Shown piece after piece: positions 28,583-37,012 of a DNA stretch of 64,000 bases. The position numbers were made by a program, and so were the translations under genes. The DNA is from Lentisphaeria bacterium UBA1791 (GTDB lineage: Bacteria; Verrucomicrobiota; Lentisphaeria; Victivallales; Victivallaceae): contig DCFZ01000055.1 of assembly GCA_002314455.1 (NCBI GenBank), positions 6,872 through 70,871 on the forward strand, written 5' to 3'. Positions within the stretch are counted from its first letter, which is position 1, and each line of letters opens with the position of its first letter. The notes under the pieces were generated by a model. It was not told where the DNA came from and searched no databases. It saw only the letters and a program-made list of their open reading frames with translations.

Positions 28583-30148
28583 ATGAAAAAGCAGCTTTTC
28601 TTTTTTTCCTTGCTGTGGGTGCTTCTGCTCGCCCTGCCTTTTGCATTGCGCCCGAAAGAGGAAAAAAACGAATATGCGCAGGATGTGGACGTTCTCGTCG
28701 TGCTCACCGCTCACAACAAGGCGACGTGCGACGAGTATGAACGCGGTTTCCGGGCGTATTACCGTAAGTTGCGCCACCGCGATGTGCGGATCGATTTCCG
28801 CTCCGTCGGGGGGACGAGCGACGCCGTGCGCTACGTTGCCGACCGCTATGAAATGGAGTTCCGCAAATACGTCGAAGCCGATCCCTCGCGGGGCGTGTGG
28901 AGCGCGACGGCGGCGCGCGGTTTTTCCGACCCCAAGGCGACGGGCGAAGCGGCGAAATACCGTGAACTTTTTCTTCATTCCGACGTCGGCATCGGCATCG
29001 ACGTCTTTGCCGGCGGCGGCATTTTCGATCAGGAAAAACAATCGCGCCGCGGTTTCGCGGTGCCGGGCGGCGTCGAAGTGCGCCATCCGGAATATTTTGA
29101 ACATATTCCGCGCGAATTCGGCGGTTCGCGCGTCTATGATGAAAAAGGACGCTATTACTCGGTCGTGCTCTCGAGCTTTGGCATCGTCGTCAACAGCGAC
29201 CGCATCCGCGAGATGCACGTGCCGATGCCGCAGACGTGGCGCGATTTGGGGCAGGGGTGCTATTTCGGCACGCTCGCCGTCGGCAATCCGACGAAATCGG
29301 GTTCCGTTGCCAAGTGCTACGAGGTGATGATCCAGCAGTGCATGGCGGAAGCGCCCGATCTCGACGCCGGCTGGGCTGACGGGTTGAATCTCGTCAAACG
29401 CATCTTTGCCAACAGCCGATTGGTCAGCGACAGCGCGTCGACGATCGTCCGCGACGTCGGCGTCGGCAACAGCGTCTGCGGGATTGCCATCGACACTTAC
29501 GGCATCAGCGAGCGGGAATATCAAAAAAGTCTCTCTGGCGGCGAGGCGCATCTGGTCTATATCACCCCGCGCGGCGGAACGGCGGTTTCCGGCGATCCGG
29601 TTCAGATTTTGCGCGGCGCGCCTCATCGTCAGGTCGCCGAAGATTTTCTCGATTATCTCCTTTCCGAAGAAGGGCAAAAAATTCACTGCTACCGCACCGG
29701 CACACCCGGAGGCCCCGTTGTTTATCCGATCAACCGGCCGCCGGTACGGCGCGATCTCTACGATGAAAATTATCAGAAATTTGCCTTTGACGGCAGTTAT
29801 AATCCCTATGTTTCCGGCGAGGATTTCGTCTATCGCCCGGAGCGCACGGGGCGCTATTACGCGCTGATCCGGCAGACCGTCAAAGTTCTGATGATCGATT
29901 GTCACGCGGAATTGACTTCGGCGTGGCGCGCGATCCTCGAAGCGGGCGGCCCGGAAAAGGTGCCGCAGGCGTTTGCGGCGTTCAACGCGTTGCCCTACAC
30001 CTACGCGGAAGCGCCGCAGATGGCGGCGGCGATCACGCTCTCGCCCGATCACGACGCGGCGGATGTCGCGCGCACGCTTCGCCGCTGGAGCGATTTCGCC
30101 CGCGCCCAATATCGTCTGGCGGAAAAACTCGCCAAGGAGGGCAAGTGA
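28583..30148 (+). CDS. ABC transporter extracellular solute-binding protein
   Basis: A 521-residue secreted binding protein. The N-terminus has a Lys-Lys start and a hydrophobic run (FFFSLLWVLLLALPFAL), with no lipobox cysteine, so it is either cleaved or stays membrane-anchored. The mature part starts with a VDVLVVLTAHN strand and resembles the iron-binding FbpA/AfuA group (SSFGIVVNSDRI, PQTWRDLGQ, GNPTKSGSV). It is longer than usual FbpA (~330 residues), with an added C-terminal ~150-residue region. The stop overlaps the permease start. Confidence 0.85.
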   Translation: MKKQLFFFSLLWVLLLALPFALRPKEEKNEYAQDVDVLVVLTAHNKATCDEYERGFRAYYRKLRHRDVRIDFRSVGGTSDAVRYVADRYEMEFRKYVEADPSRGVWSATAARGFSDPKATGEAAKYRELFLHSDVGIGIDVFAGGGIFDQEKQSRRGFAVPGGVEVRHPEYFEHIPREFGGSRVYDEKGRYYSVVLSSFGIVVNSDRIREMHVPMPQTWRDLGQGCYFGTLAVGNPTKSGSVAKCYEVMIQQCMAEAPDLDAGWADGLNLVKRIFANSRLVSDSASTIVRDVGVGNSVCGIAIDTYGISEREYQKSLSGGEAHLVYITPRGGTAVSGDPVQILRGAPHRQVAEDFLDYLLSEEGQKIHCYRTGTPGGPVVYPINRPPVRRDLYDENYQKFAFDGSYNPYVSGEDFVYRPERTGRYYALIRQTVKVLMIDCHAELTSAWRAILEAGGPEKVPQAFAAFNALPYTYAEAPQMAAAITLSPDHDAADVARTLRRWSDFARAQYRLAEKLAKEGK

Positions 30149-31815
30149 TGAAACTTCGACGTCTTGCGCAATATCTGCTCGCTATGCTCGCGGCGGCATT
30201 TTTCATTTTGTTCTTGTTGCTTCCCGTCGGCGGCGTGGTCGTTCACGGATGCGACGCCCGATTGCTGGCGGAAGTCTTTTGCAACCCCGTTTATGTTAAC
30301 GCGTTGATCCATTCGCTTGCGATTGCGTTGACGACGACGTTGCTCGTTGCCGTGATCACACTGCCGCTCGCCTTCTGGTACGACCGCTACCGCTTTCCCG
30401 GGCGGGACGCCGTGAATCTTGCGATGTTTCTGCCGATGATCCTGCCGCCTTTTGTCGGCGCGATCGGCTTTCAACAGCTTCTGGGCTATTACGGCGTCGT
30501 GAACAGCATCCTCGCAAAATGCGGTATGGCGCGAATTGATTTCCTTGCCGGCAGCGGCAGTTTCTGGAGCATCTGCGTCATCGAAGCGCTCCACCTTTAC
30601 CCCATTTTCTATTTGAACATCGTCACTTCTTTCGGCAACATCGACCCCAACTTGGAGGATGCCGCGGCGAATCTCGGCATATCGCCGTGCCGTCGCTTTT
30701 TCTCGATCACCTTGCCGCTCTTGCGCCCCGGAATCCTCGCGGGCGGCGCGCTCGTTCTGATCTGGAGCTTTACGGAGCTCGGGACGCCGTTGATGTTCAA
30801 CTACACCGCGGTGACGCCGGTGCAGATTTTCAACGGGCTGACGGAATTGGAAAGCAACCCCGTGCCGTTTGCGCTGGTCGCGGTGACGCTGGCGGTGTCG
30901 CTGGCGCTTTACCTGATTTCCCGGCGGTTGCTTGCCGGCGGCGGCGCCGTCGCCGGCAAGGGCAACAGCGTGCGTACGCTGGAAACGCTTCCGGGGCTTC
31001 GCCGCTATGTGCCGACGGTGGCGTTTTCGTTGTTGACGCTGTTGGCGATCCTGCCGCATTTGGTCTTGATCCTGATCGCGTTTTCCCGCGTTTATTACCG
31101 GAGCGTTTTGCCGCACGGCTTTACGCTCGCTCACTTTCAGGAAGCGCTTTCCAATGCGCTCGTGTTGCCCTCGATCGGCAACAGTTTGCGCTATTCGCTG
31201 ATCGCGATGGCGATTGCGATGGCGATCGGCGTTTTGACTTCGCTTGTTTCGACGCGGTGGCGCCTCAAAGGGGGCGCGTTGACCGATTTCCTCGCGATGA
31301 CGCCGCTTGCGGTGCCGGGGATCGTCGTCGCATTCGGCTACTTGAGCATGTCGGTGCGCTTCCGCTGGGCGTCGGCATTCAACGCGGTGGAAAATCCGCT
31401 GATTTTGCTGTCGATCGCCTACGCGGTGCGCCGCATCCCCTACGTCGTGCGTGCGGTTTCTTCCGGCTTGGAGCAAACGCCGGTGGAACTTGAGGAAGCG
31501 GCGCGCAATTTCGGCGCGTCGCCGTGGCGCGCATTCAGCCGGATCACGTTGCCGCTGATCTTTGCCAATATGCTCGTCGGCGGACTTTTTGCATTCAGCT
31601 TTTCGATGCTTGAAGTTTCCGATTCACTGATCTTGGCGCAGAAATCGGAATTTTTTCCGATCACCCGCGCGCTTTACGAATTGTCGCAGATCCTCGGTTC
31701 GGGCAATTCGATCGCGGCGGCATTCGGCGTCTGGACGATGCTCTTTCTGGGGGCGACGCTCGGCGTGGCGACGACGTTGCTCGGCCGCAAGATCGGCGCC
31801 GTTTTCAAGCTGTAG
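30148..31815 (+). CDS. ABC transporter permease, two-module FbpB type
   Basis: A 555-residue membrane protein with two copies of the binding-protein-dependent permease domain in one chain. Each copy has an EAA loop: EDAAANLGISPCRRFFSITLPLLRPG (written here in two parts in the family, positions ~170-195) and a second one around LEEAARNFGASPWRAFSRI (~450-468). About 12 helices. The fused arrangement is typical of ferric-iron FbpB/SfuB permeases. ATG 30148 is fixed by the TGATG overlap with the binding-protein gene. Confidence 0.9.
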   Translation: MKLRRLAQYLLAMLAAAFFILFLLLPVGGVVVHGCDARLLAEVFCNPVYVNALIHSLAIALTTTLLVAVITLPLAFWYDRYRFPGRDAVNLAMFLPMILPPFVGAIGFQQLLGYYGVVNSILAKCGMARIDFLAGSGSFWSICVIEALHLYPIFYLNIVTSFGNIDPNLEDAAANLGISPCRRFFSITLPLLRPGILAGGALVLIWSFTELGTPLMFNYTAVTPVQIFNGLTELESNPVPFALVAVTLAVSLALYLISRRLLAGGGAVAGKGNSVRTLETLPGLRRYVPTVAFSLLTLLAILPHLVLILIAFSRVYYRSVLPHGFTLAHFQEALSNALVLPSIGNSLRYSLIAMAIAMAIGVLTSLVSTRWRLKGGALTDFLAMTPLAVPGIVVAFGYLSMSVRFRWASAFNAVENPLILLSIAYAVRRIPYVVRAVSSGLEQTPVELEEAARNFGASPWRAFSRITLPLIFANMLVGGLFAFSFSMLEVSDSLILAQKSEFFPITRALYELSQILGSGNSIAAAFGVWTMLFLGATLGVATTLLGRKIGAVFKL

Positions 31816-31816
31816 A

Positions 31817-32647
31817 TCAATCCTTTTGCGGATCTTGTTTGCCGTCGTCAGGGTAATAGGGGTAGGGCAGATAATCGAGCATCGCGTCGTCGTCGCGCCC
31901 CGAGAGCGCCTGCGCGATGGTCAGAATATAGCGGAAACTGTCGCTGTTGACCGCCGCCGAAAAGAGCGTCGACGAGGCGAATTTGAGCAGTGTGCGTTCG
32001 TCAAAAAGTTCCATGTCCTGCAAACTTTTGGCGCGTGAAATCTGCCAGTCGTGGGCGGGAATGAGCAAACTCCCGCTTGCGTGGCAGAGCGTGAAATCGC
32101 CGCAACTGCGTAAGACCGCGTAATTTTCCGGATCGCGCACCAGTTGCCGGCAGATTCCGCAAAGCAAGGCGGCGGAGCCGATCTTTTCGCGGAGGATCAG
32201 CCCGATGCAGTAATTTTCCGGGCGGAGCGTCGTTTCAATCTCGGCGGTGAAGCCTTCTTTGCGCATCAAAGATGCGATCTCTTCCAGCGAGTTGATCTCG
32301 CGCTTTTTGGCGTTGGCGAGGAAAGTCTGCCAGCTTTCTTCCAGTTGCGGACGCGAATCGTTGTCGAACCATTGCAGATGGACGTCGATCAGCGCATCGA
32401 TGAAATCGACATTTTTCTGATCGAGTTTGCGGGCAAAGGCGCGGCGGCGGCGGCGGAGCGTCAGCGCCGCTTGCAGCTGATGCACCCTCCGGCGCAAGAC
32501 GGGGTCGTCCTTTTCCTGCAATTCGCCCAGAAGTTCCCCGAGTTCCTTTTCGCGGTAAAGAAGCTCCGCCATCGCGTTGACGGCGACGTTCTCGTCGGGG
32601 TCGTCGAGGAGCGAGGCAAGTTGCCGGATCGTCGCTTCGCGCGCCAT
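31817..32647 (-). CDS. hypothetical protein
   Basis: A 276-residue protein I do not recognise. The first ~75 residues are helical, with a HEAT-repeat-like look (IRQLASLLDDPDENVAVNAM, VLRRRVHQLQAAL). An R-rich patch follows, then a mixed region with several cysteines (ALLCGICRQL, LRSCGDFTLCHASG). No signal peptide or membrane segment is seen. There is a vague likeness to the SirB1/transglutaminase-like group, which I do not trust. It converges with the ABC permease with one base between stops and lies directly downstream of the exonuclease gene. Confidence 0.6.
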   Translation of the reverse strand: MAREATIRQLASLLDDPDENVAVNAMAELLYREKELGELLGELQEKDDPVLRRRVHQLQAALTLRRRRRAFARKLDQKNVDFIDALIDVHLQWFDNDSRPQLEESWQTFLANAKKREINSLEEIASLMRKEGFTAEIETTLRPENYCIGLILREKIGSAALLCGICRQLVRDPENYAVLRSCGDFTLCHASGSLLIPAHDWQISRAKSLQDMELFDERTLLKFASSTLFSAAVNSDSFRYILTIAQALSGRDDDAMLDYLPYPYYPDDGKQDPQKD

Positions 32648-32649
32648 GG

Positions 32650-33429
32650 CTATTTGCGTTCGGGGAATTTGCCGATCAGCGCGTCGCTGGCGATCTGCTT
32701 CACGTCATCGGGGAAGTCGCTGCGAATGATCCAGCGCAAAAAGCCGGGGTCGCTCTCGCTGATGTCGCGCAGCGTGCGGCCGGCGTTTTTGCCGAAATTG
32801 ACAATCGCTTCACCGTCGCTCCACTTGAAACGGCGGGTGCGGTCGATCGCGTCGGGATCGGTCTGGTCGCTGAATTCGGCGAGCCCGGCGACGTCGCCCG
32901 GGAGTTCCCCGTGTCTGTCGAGCTGACCGAGCAACACTTCCAGTGTCGCATCGGTGTCGGCGCTGGCGCCGTGCGCCCCCTCGAGTTCTTTGCCGCAGAA
33001 AAATTTGTAGGCGGCGCTCAGCGTGCGCGGGTAAAGTTTGCAGAAAATGTTGTAGACGTCGACGATCTTGCGGTCCGCAAAGCTGAAATCGACCCCCGCG
33101 CGCTTGAATTCCGCTTCGAGCAGCGGCACGTCAAAGCCCGAAATGTTGTATCCGCCGAAATCGCAGTCGCTCAAGTAATTGGCGAGCTTGTCGGCGATGT
33201 CGGCAAAGTGCGGGCACTCCGCGACGTCGGCGTCGGTGATGCCGTGGATCGCCGTCGCTCCCGGCGGGATTGGAATCCCGGGGTTGAGGCGGCGGACGTT
33301 GCTCTGACTCGTCCCGTCCGGGCGGAGCATCAGCACCGCGATTTCGACGATCCGGTCGCGTTGCGGCACGACGCCGGTGCTTTCAATGTCAAAGAACGCC
33401 AGATTGCGCGTCAGTTGCAGTTTTGCCAT
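32650..33429 (-). CDS. DEDDh 3'-5' exonuclease with C-terminal FGK domain
   Basis: A 259-residue DnaQ/RNase T-like exonuclease. The acidic motifs are visible: FFDIESTG (ExoI), an ExoII region GGYNISGFDVPLLEAEF, and HGASADTDA (ExoIII with the His). The last ~55 residues (FGKNAGRTLRDISESDPGFL) match the small domain often fused to such exonucleases (DUF3820-like). ATG 33429 was chosen because AAGGAG stands just before it; the open frame begins 63 bp earlier in the promoter. It probably acts in DNA repair or RNA trimming and is not the replicative proofreading subunit. Confidence 0.88.
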   Translation of the reverse strand: MAKLQLTRNLAFFDIESTGVVPQRDRIVEIAVLMLRPDGTSQSNVRRLNPGIPIPPGATAIHGITDADVAECPHFADIADKLANYLSDCDFGGYNISGFDVPLLEAEFKRAGVDFSFADRKIVDVYNIFCKLYPRTLSAAYKFFCGKELEGAHGASADTDATLEVLLGQLDRHGELPGDVAGLAEFSDQTDPDAIDRTRRFKWSDGEAIVNFGKNAGRTLRDISESDPGFLRWIIRSDFPDDVKQIASDALIGKFPERK

Positions 33430-33463
33430 CGGGAAATCTCCTTGTTTTTTTGGTGTTTTTGAC

Positions 33464-33492
33464 AATATATCATGACTTGGGAAAGATTGCAA
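33464..33492 (-). promoter_or_regulatory. promoter of the exonuclease gene (minus strand)
   Basis: On the minus strand TTGCAA (33492-33487), 17 bp, TATATT (33469-33464). Divergent from the dapB promoter 44 bp away. Confidence 0.75.
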
Positions 33493-33535
33493 AGAAAAAA
33501 ACGCTTTTTTGAGCGGAGTTTTTCAGCGAGTCAGC

Positions 33536-33564
33536 TTGAATTGCATGCGCTGGAAGTGTATCTT
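33536..33564 (+). promoter_or_regulatory. promoter of the dapB operon
   Basis: TTGAAT (33536-33541), 17 bp, TATCTT (33559-33564), followed by an AAGGAG ribosome site before dapB. Confidence 0.7.
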
Positions 33565-33604
33565 ATTTTCCTGTAAGGAAAAAAGTCTCAAAAGGAGTTT
33601 TTTT

Positions 33605-34408
33605 ATGATCAGAGCAATTATTTGCGGCGCCGCCGGCAGAATGGGCCGCCGTTTGGTCGCCAACGTGCTGGCGAATCCCGATTTTCAACTGGCGGGGGCG
33701 ATCGAGTACGCCGCTTCCCCCGAACTCGGCAAGGATGCCGGCTTGCTCGCGGGCGTTTCCGAGTGCGGCGTCAAAGTGACGGCGGAAATCGCGCCGCTTT
33801 TGAAAAATTGCGACGTCGTCATCAACTTTGCGACGGCGGGCGTGATTGACTGCGCCAGAGTTTGTTGCGAGGCGCACTGCGGCATCGTCATCGGCACGAC
33901 CGCGCTGACTGCCGACGACAAGGCGGAACTTGCCCGGCTCGCCGGGCAGGGCGGGCGCATCGTCGCCGCGAGCAATATGAGCGTCGGTGTCAATCTGCTC
34001 TTTAAACTTGCCAGGGAAGCGACCAAAATTCTCGGTAACGGCTACGACGTTGAGATCGTCGAGATGCACCACAATCAGAAAAAGGACGCGCCCTCCGGCA
34101 CTGCCGTCCGCCTCGCCGAGGTGGTCTGCGAAGCGCGGAATTGGAACTACGACGAAGACGTCCGCCACGGCCGCGTCGGTATGGTCGGCAAACGCACCGA
34201 TCACGAGATCGGCATGCATTCGTTGCGCGGCGGCGACGTCGTCGGCGATCACACCGTCATCTTTGCGATCGACGGCGAACGCGTCGAATTGACCCACAAG
34301 GCTTCGAGCCGCGACACCTTTGCGCAAGGCGCGTTGCGGGCGGCGGCTTTCCTCAAAAATGCCGCGCCGGGGCTTTACGATATGCAGGATGTTTTGGGGT
34401 TGAAGTAA
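33605..34408 (+). CDS. dapB: 4-hydroxy-tetrahydrodipicolinate reductase
   Basis: Second committed step of lysine/diaminopimelate synthesis, 267 residues. NAD(P)-binding GAAGRMGR (8-15), VVINFATAG, IGTTALTADD, the catalytic EMHHNQKKDAPSGTA block and the GRVGMVGKR...IGMHSLRGGDVVGDH region are all in place. It leads an eight-gene run that ends with ftsW and murG, linking the DAP precursor to peptidoglycan assembly. Confidence 0.97.
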   Translation: MIRAIICGAAGRMGRRLVANVLANPDFQLAGAIEYAASPELGKDAGLLAGVSECGVKVTAEIAPLLKNCDVVINFATAGVIDCARVCCEAHCGIVIGTTALTADDKAELARLAGQGGRIVAASNMSVGVNLLFKLAREATKILGNGYDVEIVEMHHNQKKDAPSGTAVRLAEVVCEARNWNYDEDVRHGRVGMVGKRTDHEIGMHSLRGGDVVGDHTVIFAIDGERVELTHKASSRDTFAQGALRAAAFLKNAAPGLYDMQDVLGLK

Positions 34409-34411
34409 CCG

Positions 34412-35341
34412 ATGCGCAACCGCAACGCCGACATCACCGTCATCGAACCGGACGGCAGTCGCGAACTTTTCCATATGGAGGAGTTGCAGAGCCGCCTTTT
34501 CGGCGCCTTTGTCGCTGTCGGGCGCGGGGACTGCGCCAGTCTGGCGGAGGATATTGCGCTTGCGGTCGAGCGGGCGCTCCGCGACAGCGAGCGGCCGAAT
34601 CTGACGTTCGGGCGCGGCGAGCTGGACGCCGCCGTTGTCCGTTTTCTCGAAAACGCCGGTTATCCGCAGGCGGCGCAGGTTTATATGCGCCGCGGCGTTT
34701 CCAGCGTCATTACCATTGACACTGCCGCCAAGGCGGAGCTTGCGCTTCTGCTGCGCCGCCATTTGAGTTGCTCCGACATCCGTTTCAACCGGATCGTCGA
34801 CGCCGTTTCGCAGGCGGCGCAAAAGGCGGGGATCACCGCCGCGACGCCGACGCTGTTGCTTGAACTCGGCCGCCACTTTGAGCGTGAATACCGCGAGGAG
34901 CCGATCGAATTCGTGTTGCCTGACGTGCCGGCGTTCGACCGCGAAATGCTCTTGCCGCTGCTCTCGGAAAAAACGGCGCATCTCGTCGAGCGCGGCATTC
35001 TGCGCGTCGCGGGGATCCACACGCTCTTTCCCTCGATGCGGTTTTACTGTCTTTTAAATGATTTCGCGGCGGAAAAGAAGTACCTGCCGCCCGTCACCGA
35101 GCTTGAGGTCGTGCCGGACTTGCGCGAACTCGGGCGACAAATCGACGAAATGCGGCGCGTCATCGAGCGCGCGCTCAACTTGCCTGATCCCTTGCCCTGC
35201 TTGCTGACGTTGCCCGATTTGCCGGAATTTGTCGAAGAGTATTTTGAGCAACAGCGCATCGGCGTCGCGCCGGTCGCGAGTGAACTCGCCGAGGCGATCG
35301 CATCGGAAATCGGTTGTACGCTTTACAAACTTTCTTACTGA
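34412..35341 (+). CDS. protein with N-terminal ATP-cone-like domain, function unknown
   Basis: A 309-residue protein. Residues ~7-95 look like an ATP-cone (ITVIEPDGSRELFHMEELQSRL at the start, closing with LENAGYPQAAQVYMRRG), the nucleotide-sensing module of NrdR and ribonucleotide reductases. The remaining ~210 residues are helical and I do not recognise them. No reductase or zinc-ribbon part is present, so it is neither NrdA nor NrdR. It sits 4 bp after dapB and is cotranscribed with folE and cell-wall genes. Confidence 0.65.
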   Translation: MRNRNADITVIEPDGSRELFHMEELQSRLFGAFVAVGRGDCASLAEDIALAVERALRDSERPNLTFGRGELDAAVVRFLENAGYPQAAQVYMRRGVSSVITIDTAAKAELALLLRRHLSCSDIRFNRIVDAVSQAAQKAGITAATPTLLLELGRHFEREYREEPIEFVLPDVPAFDREMLLPLLSEKTAHLVERGILRVAGIHTLFPSMRFYCLLNDFAAEKKYLPPVTELEVVPDLRELGRQIDEMRRVIERALNLPDPLPCLLTLPDLPEFVEEYFEQQRIGVAPVASELAEAIASEIGCTLYKLSY

Positions 35342-35354
35342 AAAGAGGTTTTTT

Positions 35355-35999
35355 ATGTCGAAAGTGATTCTTTTTCAAGGTGATTCCATAACGGATTCCC
35401 AGCGGGATCGCAAGTGCGACGGTCTCTGTTACGGATTGGGCAACGGCTATGCGTTGCTCGCCGCTTCCCGACTGCTGGCGGATCACCCCAACGACGGACT
35501 GCAGTTTTTCAATCACGGCATTTCCGGCAACCGGGTGGTCGATCTCTACGCCCGCTGGAAGCAGGATACGATCAACGTGAAACCCGATATCCTTTCCATT
35601 CTGATCGGCGTCAACGACACCTGGCACGAAGCGCAGTTCCAGAATGGCGTCGAGCTCGACCGCTTCGAAGCGATCTACCGCATGCTCGTCGAGTGGACTT
35701 TGAAGGCTTTGACCAAGTGCAAATTGTTGCTGATGGAGCCTTTCGCGCTGCCTTTCGGTCAGCCGATGACGTGGGAAGCGAAATTCCGCGCGGAAATCCC
35801 CCGGCGCGGAAAGATCGTCAAGGCGATCGCAAAAGATTTCAACGTCACCTTTCTGCCATTGCAGAAAAAGATCGACGCCGCCGTTAAAGCGGTAAACGGC
35901 AATTACTCGCATCTTTTGATGGATGGCGTGCATCCCGCCTGTGCCGGGCATCAGTTGATCGCCGACGAATGGATCAAAGCGACGAAGGAGTTTTTTTAA
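35355..35999 (+). CDS. SGNH/GDSL-family hydrolase
   Basis: A 214-residue esterase-fold protein. All four SGNH blocks are visible: FQGDSITDS with the nucleophile Ser (block I), HGISGNRV with Gly (II), IGVNDTWH with Asn (III) and DGVHPACAGH with the Asp-His pair (V). No signal peptide, so it is likely cytoplasmic; relatives deacetylate sugars or act on acyl-thioesters. ATG 35355 follows AAGAGG. The stop abuts the folE start. Confidence 0.88.
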   Translation: MSKVILFQGDSITDSQRDRKCDGLCYGLGNGYALLAASRLLADHPNDGLQFFNHGISGNRVVDLYARWKQDTINVKPDILSILIGVNDTWHEAQFQNGVELDRFEAIYRMLVEWTLKALTKCKLLLMEPFALPFGQPMTWEAKFRAEIPRRGKIVKAIAKDFNVTFLPLQKKIDAAVKAVNGNYSHLLMDGVHPACAGHQLIADEWIKATKEFF

Positions 36000-36539
36000 A
36001 TGGAAGAACTGGTTACATCTCTCTTGAAGCAGATCGGCGAGGATCCGACGCGCGAGGGGTTGCTCAAAACCCCCGAACGGGTTGCCCGCAGTATGCAGTA
36101 CCTCACGCGCGGCTATTCGCAGAAACTCGAGGAGGTCGTGCACGGCGCGCTCTTTGATGCGGTTTCCGACGATATGGTCATCGTGCGTGACATCGAGTTT
36201 TTCAGCTTGTGCGAACATCATCTGCTGCCCTTTTTCGGCAAGTGTCACGTCGGTTACATCCCCAACAAAAAGGTGCTCGGTGTCAGCAAGGTCGCGCGCA
36301 TCGTCGATATGTACGCCCGCCGTTTGCAGATTCAGGAAAGGCTTACCAACGAGATCGCCCGCAGTATTTTGAGCGTGCTCGACTGCGAGGGGGTCGGTGT
36401 GGTCATTGAGGCGCAGCACCTTTGCATGCAAATGCGCGGCGTCGAGAAACAGCATTCGGTGATGACGACCAGCGCCATGCTCGGCAGTTTCCGCCGCGAA
36501 CTTGCCACCCGCAACGAGTTCACCCGGCTGATCCGATGA
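36000..36539 (+). CDS. folE: GTP cyclohydrolase I
   Basis: Makes 7,8-dihydroneopterin triphosphate, the entry to folate and to queuosine. It has 179 residues. Zinc ligands are in [11 protein letters not shown] (Cys and His) and [10 protein letters not shown] (second Cys). [19 protein letters not shown] and [13 protein letters not shown] complete the pattern. The window also holds queF for the last queuosine-precursor step. The stop overlaps dtd (ATGA). Confidence 0.96.
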   Translation: MEELVTSLLKQIGEDPTREGLLKTPERVARSMQYLTRGYSQKLEEVVHGALFDAVSDDMVIVRDIEFFSLCEHHLLPFFGKCHVGYIPNKKVLGVSKVARIVDMYARRLQIQERLTNEIARSILSVLDCEGVGVVIEAQHLCMQMRGVEKQHSVMTTSAMLGSFRRELATRNEFTRLIR

Positions 36540-36985
36540 GAGCGTTGGTTCAGCGGGTCCGCCGCGCCCAGGTCGAGATCGACGGCAATTGCGTCGGCAG
36601 GATCGGTCAGGGACTTCTGATCCTCTTTGGCGTCACCTTGACCGACACGGTGGACGATGCCGTCAAACTCGCCCAGAAATGCGCCCAATTGCGCATTTTT
36701 GAGGATGAAAACGGCAAAATGAACTTGAGTTTGACCGACGTCGGCGGCGCCGCGCTCGTCGTGTCGCAGTTCACATTGTACGGCGATACGTCGGGGAGCG
36801 GACGCCGCCCCTCGTTTTCGGCGGCGGCAAGACCCGAGTTTGCCGTGCCCTGTTACGAAACATTCATCGCCGCCTTGAAAGAGATGAAAATCCCCGTTGA
36901 AACGGGTGTTTTCGGGGCGGATATGCAAGTCGAGCTCGTCAACGACGGTCCGGTGACGCTGATGCTGGAAATACCGAAAGTTTAA
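36536..36985 (+). CDS. dtd: D-aminoacyl-tRNA deacylase
   Basis: Removes D-amino acids, and glycine, from mischarged tRNA, 149 residues. The cross-subunit motifs are visible: [18 protein letters not shown] and a GPVT motif in the form [13 protein letters not shown] 36536 overlaps the folE stop. In a cell carrying racemase and D-amino-acid ligase genes, this is ordinary housekeeping. Confidence 0.95.
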   Translation: MRALVQRVRRAQVEIDGNCVGRIGQGLLILFGVTLTDTVDDAVKLAQKCAQLRIFEDENGKMNLSLTDVGGAALVVSQFTLYGDTSGSGRRPSFSAAARPEFAVPCYETFIAALKEMKIPVETGVFGADMQVELVNDGPVTLMLEIPKV

Positions 36986-37012
36986 CTTTTTGAGAGAAAG
37001 GATAAAGACCAA

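Noticed and set aside
33430..33492. Longer start for the exonuclease
   Set aside because: The extra codons overlap its own promoter; AAGGAG precedes ATG 33429.
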